Assembly: GCA_032158295.1 (NCBI GenBank)
Contig: CM063243.1
Location: forward strand, 11,252,931 to 11,316,930
Length of the DNA: 64,000 nucleotides
Direction of reading: 5' to 3'
From: Pycnopodia helianthoides
Lineage: Eukaryota; Echinodermata; Asteroidea; Forcipulatida; Asteriidae
Below, piece after piece: positions 58,401-64,000 of the stretch. The notes under the pieces were generated by a model. That model was given only the letters and a program-made list of their open reading frames with translations. It was not told the origin of the DNA and made no database searches. The position numbers and the translations under genes were made by a program. Within the stretch, counting starts at the first letter, position 1; every line of letters starts with the position of its first letter.

Positions 58401-61400
58401 GAATGTTTTTTGTCCTCTTATTTGAAAAAAGTAACGAGAAAGATTGTTAATAATTTGAGAAATTTGTATATACAAATAAAGATTACTATCGCATGGTTGG
58501 TTAAACTAGCTAGGCTATTGTTCCTTTAAAGAAGTGAATTAAAATTTGAAATTGTTTGCGAACATTTGCTCTGTTGGTAATCGCAGAGTTCGATTGTTAA
58601 ACCAAACATCATTATTTGTAGTTATTGATGCAAGTATTCAAAAATAAGTAAGGAAAATTAGATCCAACAGGTTTTTGTGTGTGGAAAGAACCATCTGTGA
58701 GAGTCCATCTGGTTTTATGTTTACCTGTAAGGTTGCGTTTTATATCGGCGAGATTTCCTCTCTCTTTCTGGTAGGCCCTGCACCCGCTTATAATCCATAT
58801 TCCAGTCAAACATTCCACGGGCCAACCTACCACTACCTTGAGGGTATATTCGATAATCCATGTTGTCAATTACATCGACTATTGGTACAGCAATCGATGT
58901 CCTGTAGTGGGATAAGGTTAATATGATCCAATTAACATCGTTACACAACCATTGGGGTGATCAGCACGACTTGAAACCATTTTGTTATTGAACACGGAAA
59001 CAGATTATGGAAAACATTGGTGATGGAGAACCTAAATTCTTCATTCTAATTAATATTTAACTGTAGAAAGAATGTTTTTAAATTGAATTTCTTCATGCGA
59101 AGATGACTATACGGTCCTTAATCTAGCATACCAAATTTTCAGATTGATTTGCATTCACGCTTGTAAGACAATGACTGAGGAAAAAAAAATCAAATTGGTT
59201 CTTGCTTAATCTTTAATCCTCTTAACCTCGTAAGCTAATTAGCATCTTTGAGTGTTTCTACAGCTACAACTCACCGATTTGAAGCCAAGACAGAGAGCAG
59301 AGGAGCCAGCCAGTTTGTCCCGACCTCGCAGTGAGCGTCCATGGATACAATGACCGGGGCTGAGGCTCGAGTAAACCCGTACATCCGGGCCCCTATCACA
59401 CCCTCTCGTCTACGGGTACGGATCAGTTTGACTATTCCTGTTAGCTTGGGAGTTTTGATGTAATCATCTAACTGCTTACGGAGATGTTCTGCAAATAATT
59501 TAAGGATTATTCCATAACTGTTTTGTTTTTTAAAGAAAAAACAAATTATTCTGTAGGTGTAACAAAAAGAACCCCAAAGGTTTATGTTTTGTCAGAGATT
59601 TTGTGTGCGATTTTGAGCTCATTTCGATTGTGGCAATCTAAACATTCCTGCCAAAATACTCAATTCCGGGTTTTAGAAGCTGACCACAGTGTTGGTTTGA
59701 AACACGCAAGATCATACTACGCCTAGTTTATGGAGGTCTGTGGAAATAGTCGACCTGGTGATTTACCTGTAATATAAATTGTCAGTAATAAACCACAAGG
59801 GAAACTGACTGGGTAAATTTCAAATAGTATGGGGTTGAACAAAGAAAAATTGACTAGAGCGGGATTTGAACCAACGACCTCCGGATTAACGTACCGGCGC
59901 TCTACCGAGTTGGTAGAGCGCCGGTACGTTAATCCGGAGGTCGTTGGTTCAAATCCCGCTCTAGTCAATTTTTCTTTGTTCAACCCCATACTGTAATATA
60001 AATTGTGACATAAATTTTCATAAAGTCAACAGCTGATTTGAAGTAAGTTGTCCGAATAAATTGTCTCGCAAAGAAGTTGACATATTAGTTTCAGTGTTTC
60101 GTCTTGGCATGGAATTGTTTGAGATCCGTCCGCGGGCAAGTTCAATAAATCAGCTAACAATCAAACCTGGGCCCACCTTCATAAAGCCTGTAAGTACAAA
60201 AACTTGCCAAGCACAGAAAAATCTTGCTTAGCAAAAACAGGTTACCAGCCAACATTCCATAAAGTTTACACTGTTGCGACTGGTGCCCCACTCATTTTGT
60301 TGCCCAGCAAAGAATTTGCTCAGCGTTTTCTGCTAAACAGCTTTGAGAAATTGGGCCGTGAGTTTAGATTTAACGTGACATTGTTGCTTCTAAATCATTC
60401 TGACCCATCAGGCCCAATGAGTTCCCTATCCTATGCCAATATCACATATGCCCATCACCCAAACTTACTTCTCGTACTGAAGTCATCCACTAGTAAGATT
60501 TCTTTGAGGAGGTATGGGGGACTTCTGTTGATGACACTGTGCACAGTACGTATGAGTGTGGACCATCCTTCATCATGGAAAGCTATTACCACTGTGACCT
60601 GTGGCAGACCTTCAAGATAGTGCCAATGCTTGCATCTGATACACAGACAAAGAAAAAGTAAAATATAATATAGAATTAGCTGTTTGCAAACTGCTTACCA
60701 ACCAAAAGAACCTATGGTGTAAGTGCAAACAATATTTAATGGCCTGAGAAAAATTAATCAGAAATAATTAGACCAGTCGGATTGTCTTTTCAAGAATATT
60801 GACTAATCAATTACATACTTTGCAAAATGTATTTTAAAGAGCACTTAAGGAGGTTTGTGTTTGGAGTACTTAAAAGTATAACTATTTTGAGAAAGGATTC
60901 CGAGGCATTATGGTTTGGATAATTTTCACCCCCAAAACAAATGATTGAATGAATTGTTTCTCATATTTCTGATGGTTGGAGGCCGTTAACGAATGCAGTT
61001 GGTACACGCTGTCACATCGCTAAACGTGGATGAATTCGACGTTCTTGTGATTTTGTTATTGACAACAATATAATTTAAAAAACGATTCAAATGTTCTAGG
61101 GATTAGTATTTGAATAAACTATATAACTTAAAACATGTGTTAAATTAAACAACCGGAGAATTTGTGTACACTTGAAGTCACACACTAGTGACGGCTGTGA
61201 CTTTTTTTATGTTTTTAAATTTTCTTAATGAGGAGGACAGATTTATTTCAAGACTTACTGTGGGTCTCTGAGATCAGGTAATGATCTATCTAGTGATATT
61301 TTATCACTGCCGTACATATTCATACCGTACTCCCGTACGCTATTCTCCACAGCTGCTTTTTCCCAATCCTCGAAGATGATCGACATCCCCATCTCGCCCA

Positions 61401-62801
61401 CACCGTGTCGTGACGGCTCCCGAGGGGGCTCGAAATTACCCGTGATGTCCCGGTAGATGGCACCGTAGACTGCCGACGAGGGTTTAGGCTTGGAACCACC
61501 GATTTTAAAAGACTGGAGAAAACTGAAGATCCCCTTCTACATTTTAAGAAAATCGAAAAGAGAAAAAGTTGCAAACTGCTTGCTAACTTAAGGACCTATG
61601 GTGGTAATGCAAAACATAGCTATTAATGGCCTGACATTTCGACCCAAGCAGAGTCTTTCTCGAAGGCTAAATGACAAAACAGCGCTTGTTTTTGTGTATT
61701 GTGTTGTGTTTTCATTTAGCCTCCGAGCTGCTAGGGTCGAAACTTGAAAAGGAATAAGACCAATAATGTGTTGATATATATCAAAACATGTTCATTTTAG
61801 CCTCCGAGCTGCTAGGGTCGAAACTTGAAAAGGAATAAGACCAATAATGTGTTGATATATATCAAAACATGTTCGAACGATATTCATGTCCAGCTTGACC
61901 AATTATGGGTTCGTCGAAATCCTTCCATAGGCCTACGTGTAAGTAGTACTAATAATGATCAGCTTGCACCGTGGTAATGCTATAACAATTGTTTTGAGGT
62001 TTGACGGGGTTGGTGAGAAAGATTGAATTTTGTTTAGAGGCAGTATATACATTTGGTAATTGTCGAAGACTAGTATCCCCACTTGGTGTTTCCCAACATG
62101 CATAAAATAACAAACCTGTGAAAATTTGGGCTTACTTGGTTATCGAAGTTGCAAGAAAATAATGAAAGAAAAAACACCCCTTGTTGCATTGAATTGTGTG
62201 CTTTCGTATGCCAGAGAAAGGCCTCATGCCTGAAGCCTTTCTCAAATTCAAATATTTTAGTGAGAAAAATACCTCTTTCTCAAAATGTAGAGGGAGCCGT
62301 TTCTCACAATGTTTTATACAGCAGATCTTAGGTGCTCCTTACCAAGTAATTTTTGGGGGTAATGTATTTCTTGAGTAGTTACCAAAAGTATCCACTGCCT
62401 TGAAGTTGTTTGCTTTTGGGAATCTGAGTAAATTTGACCTGTCTCCTCTAAAAAAAACCCACTAAGGCAATCCAGACATACTGGTAAATTGCTGTTTGTT
62501 GCAACCTGTAGTCCTTGCTCAGTGATAATTCTAGGCATATAAACCTGTAGTTTAAGACGTAAATAAAAACTTGACAATTGATTCTAGAACTTCTCACCTC
62601 TGATCTCCTTTGCCTTTCTGTCTCGCCGGACATTTTCCCATTTAAGAAGACCAGGCATAGCCCAACGCATATACCGCATATTATGGCCAACAGAAATGTC
62701 TTCTTACGGCCACATGAGCCGTACAGGCACCGTATCCTCATCGTTGTAACTTGCCGTCTAAGTGACCCAATACAACTCTTATTATCACGACTGCTGCCCA
62801 T
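55426..62801 (-). CDS. GALNT7: Polypeptide N-acetylgalactosaminyltransferase 7
   Basis: Eleven coding exons (minus): 62801-62598, 61536-61259, 60635-60469, 59488-59275, 58901-58725, 58351-58234, 58105-57983, 57655-57431, 56734-56627, 56255-56130, 55572-55426. All phases match; 628 residues, human 657. Residues 35-53 are a signal anchor (type II Golgi protein). The GT-A domain has [14 protein letters not shown], the Mn-binding DAH (SMDAHCE), GGENFE and WMCGG; the C-terminus is a ricin-B lectin domain ([34 protein letters not shown]). Pairs such as [13 protein letters not shown] against AYDITSHYPLPPK and GEIRG point to GALNT7, a follow-on enzyme that adds GalNAc to already glycosylated peptides. 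Unusual: [11 protein letters not shown] replaces the near-invariant SPxMAGGLFA, and YGGEN replaces WGGEN. Confidence 0.93.
56455..56535. repeat. Small inverted repeat in a GALNT7 intron
   Basis: GCAGTGGATTGGAAAG and CTTTCCAATCGACTGC flank ATTATTC/GAATAAT arms. Confidence 0.6.
57003..57090. repeat. G-rich 20-bp minisatellite, about 3-4 copies
   Basis: Unit close to GGTGGGGGACACACACAGGG, repeated head to tail and followed by long G runs up to about 57150. In a GALNT7 intron. Confidence 0.8.
59767..60006. mobile_element. Snap-back tRNA-derived SINE with 16-bp target duplication
   Basis: CTGTAATATAAATTGT occurs directly on both sides (59767-59782, 59991-60006). Between them is a minus-strand SINE (body 59783-59906, head inward), then its own inverted copy (59912-59990 or so). 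The arms 59826-59906 and 59912-59992 are perfectly complementary over 81 bp, with a 5-bp loop. Box B (GGTTCAAATCC) is in both arms; the full body (ACCCAGTCAGTTTCCCTTGT in reverse) is only at the left. Related SINE at 25630. In a GALNT7 intron. Confidence 0.9.
60169..60361. mobile_element. GGGCCCA...TTGGGCC foldback MITE
   Basis: Left end CCTGGGCCCACCTTCATAAA GC; right end GCTTTGAGAAATTGGGCCG. AGCAAAAACAGGTTACC and the GCAAAGAATTTGCTCAGC words are inside. Non-coding despite an overlapping open frame. In a GALNT7 intron. Confidence 0.7.
60683..60745 (+). repeat. Dispersed repeat family E, copy 1
   Basis: TTTGCAAACTGCTTACCAAC, AACCTATGGTGTAAGTGCAA and TTAATGGCCTGA match 61571-61640 in the same order. 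Confidence 0.65.
60996..61053 (+). repeat. Dispersed repeat shared with 15148-15200
   Basis: GTTGGTACACGCTGTCACAT followed by CGCTAAACGTGGATGAATTC and GACGTTCTTGTGA. In a GALNT7 intron. Confidence 0.65.
61571..61877. repeat. Repeat family E copy 2, inverted motif and exact 81-bp tandem duplication
   Basis: TGCAAACTGCTTGCTAACTT onward matches 60683. Then TCGACCCAAGCAGAG...AGGCTAAATG is inverted by CATTTAGCCTCCGAGCTGCT AGGGTCGA. The unit from about 61716 to 61796 is followed by a copy at 61797-61877 that looks identical (GCCTCCGAGCTGCTAGGGTC to ATATATCAAAACATGTTC). Confidence 0.8.
62033..62403. mobile_element. MITE family C, second copy, diverged
   Basis: ACATTTGGTAATTGTCGAAG, ACAAACCTGTGAAAATTTGG, then AGAAAGGCCTCATGCCTGAA GCCTTTCTC at the fold, and ACCAAAAGTATCCACTGCCT TGAAG at the right. 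Same layout as 41811-42211. In the first GALNT7 intron. Confidence 0.75.
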
Positions 62802-64000
62802 ACCTTAGTATGCTTTAAGTCAATCTAGAAGGAAATCCCCACGTTCTCTTGTTAGTTTCCTGATGGACACAGCTTTGGAAGGGCCATCTTTGTAAGATGG
62901 TTTTCACACTCAACCGAGCATTCTCAACTGGATCCTTCGTAACAATGAAATAATCCACGTTGAATAGTGTCGTTTGTGGGGCTGCAGACGACTGCAACAC
63001 TGACACGAAGTCAACAACCTACGACCTTAGGAGATAGCGCCTTGTATCTGAAGACCACTGTGCCCTGGAATTTTGGAGCGATATCTCGTGTAATCAGAAT
63101 GTAGTGACATTTCCTACATAGATGCCACGGCCTTTATTTCAAGCTAATGCAGTGATTTATTTACTAATGCAAAAGCTCGATCCCTCTACGTTTACAAAGC
63201 ATTTATTAGTCTTCTGTGCACAGTACTCAAGCCATACACAAGGTTGTGTGTGAGCAGTGACGTAACACCTTCCTTTGTTAATTACACACTTAGTACTTGA
63301 GTCAGCGTCACTGCACCTTGGTAACGGATAATGAAGCCAAATTCTTGCCTGACTCCCAATCTCTTGCCATTTCTTGAGTTATTGAGATACACAAAATGTA
63401 ATTCGACACACAATGCTTGTTATTTTGTATTTAATATCTTGTTGCAATGTTTTTTCTTAAACAGAGTTTCCACTCGAATTACTTTGTTCTGAACTAAACC
63501 GTACTGTGTGATTGTATCGACTGTTTTCGTGACATGGGAGGGTGAACAGGTCCACCGCTACCCGCATTTATTGTTAGATATTACACCGTTTCAATAACTA
63601 TAAAAAGACAATCTATTTGTTATAAATCTATAAATAAGCTAAGAAAATATCTTGTAATTATTTTATATTTTACTGTGTATATAACACGCAATATCCTGAA
63701 ATTGATAGTTGATAGTACTAACAAAATATCCGCTTACGTGTTTTAAGATTTATTGGATGAGTTATTTTGTTTTTTTAATGCTTTAGAATATTGCCGATAA
63801 AACCAGGCGAAATGTTCATAAAAATATAACATATGTGTGTAATTTGGATTATTATTTATTATATTATAATAACATTAATGTAGGGGAGACCAAGGTGCAC
63901 CCTCAGTGTTTCTAACAAAACTTTATAATGTGCATGTTATTATTACACACTTGTATAACCTTTGTGCTCTTTCTCTTTCGCTCTTTCTCACTCTCGGTGC
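62802..64000. other. GALNT7 5' region; no further gene seen
   Basis: The GALNT7 leader and promoter should lie here, but no exon boundary could be fixed. AT-rich distal half. Confidence 0.4.

Noticed and set aside
60204..60620. 138-codon plus-strand frame
   Set aside because: Runs across a foldback MITE and is antisense to GALNT7 exon 3.
1..64000. CRISPR arrays, operons, prokaryotic ribosome binding sites
   Set aside because: Spliced animal genes throughout; the tandem arrays have no unique spacers.

Overview
The window looks like nuclear DNA of a marine deuterostome, most likely an echinoderm and probably a sea star. This rests on gene content (a C-type lectin fused to a PAN/apple domain, and animal orthologues with GT-AG introns), AT-rich introns and intergenic DNA, and many short non-autonomous repeats of the kind common in echinoderm genomes. 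Species cannot be fixed from sequence alone. All gene models below were spliced by hand; each uses GT/AG junctions with matching codon phase, and no database search was run.

Layout. 0-5 kb: repeats, a decayed LINE piece (minus strand) and an intronless secreted lectin/PAN gene (+). 5-12 kb: repeat-dense DNA, with a CR1/L2-type LINE inserted inside a MITE, several TIR elements and a nine-copy 58-bp tandem array. 13-22.6 kb: a candidate isolated exon, then a four-exon gene (+) whose product resembles the N-terminal domain of meteorin but has no signal peptide. 24.6-33.3 kb: NAA80 (-) and ARMT1 (+), head to head, with coding starts about 0.6 kb apart. 35.2-40.4 kb: CHAC2 (-) and UQCC3 (+), head to head. 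43.0-46.2 kb: a C14orf119 homologue (-) and GON7 (+), head to head. 48.3-52.3 kb: two small unrecognised genes (+) for coiled-coil proteins with one membrane segment. 55.4-62.8 kb: GALNT7 (-), eleven coding exons, apparently complete.

The genes do not form one pathway. Most are compact housekeeping genes: actin N-terminal acetylation (NAA80), DUF89 protein/phosphometabolite chemistry (ARMT1), glutathione breakdown (CHAC2), complex III assembly (UQCC3), KEOPS tRNA modification (GON7) and mucin-type O-glycosylation in the Golgi (GALNT7). Three divergent pairs in 20 kb suggest shared bidirectional promoters.

The strongest unusual structures are two palindromes: a perfect 81-bp-arm snap-back tRNA-SINE flanked by a 16-bp target duplication, inside a GALNT7 intron, and a 616-bp element with 276-bp arms and a 9-bp target duplication, inside the GON7 intron. 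A third point is that three MITE families scattered through the window share one conserved internal core, so they appear to be branches of a single superfamily.
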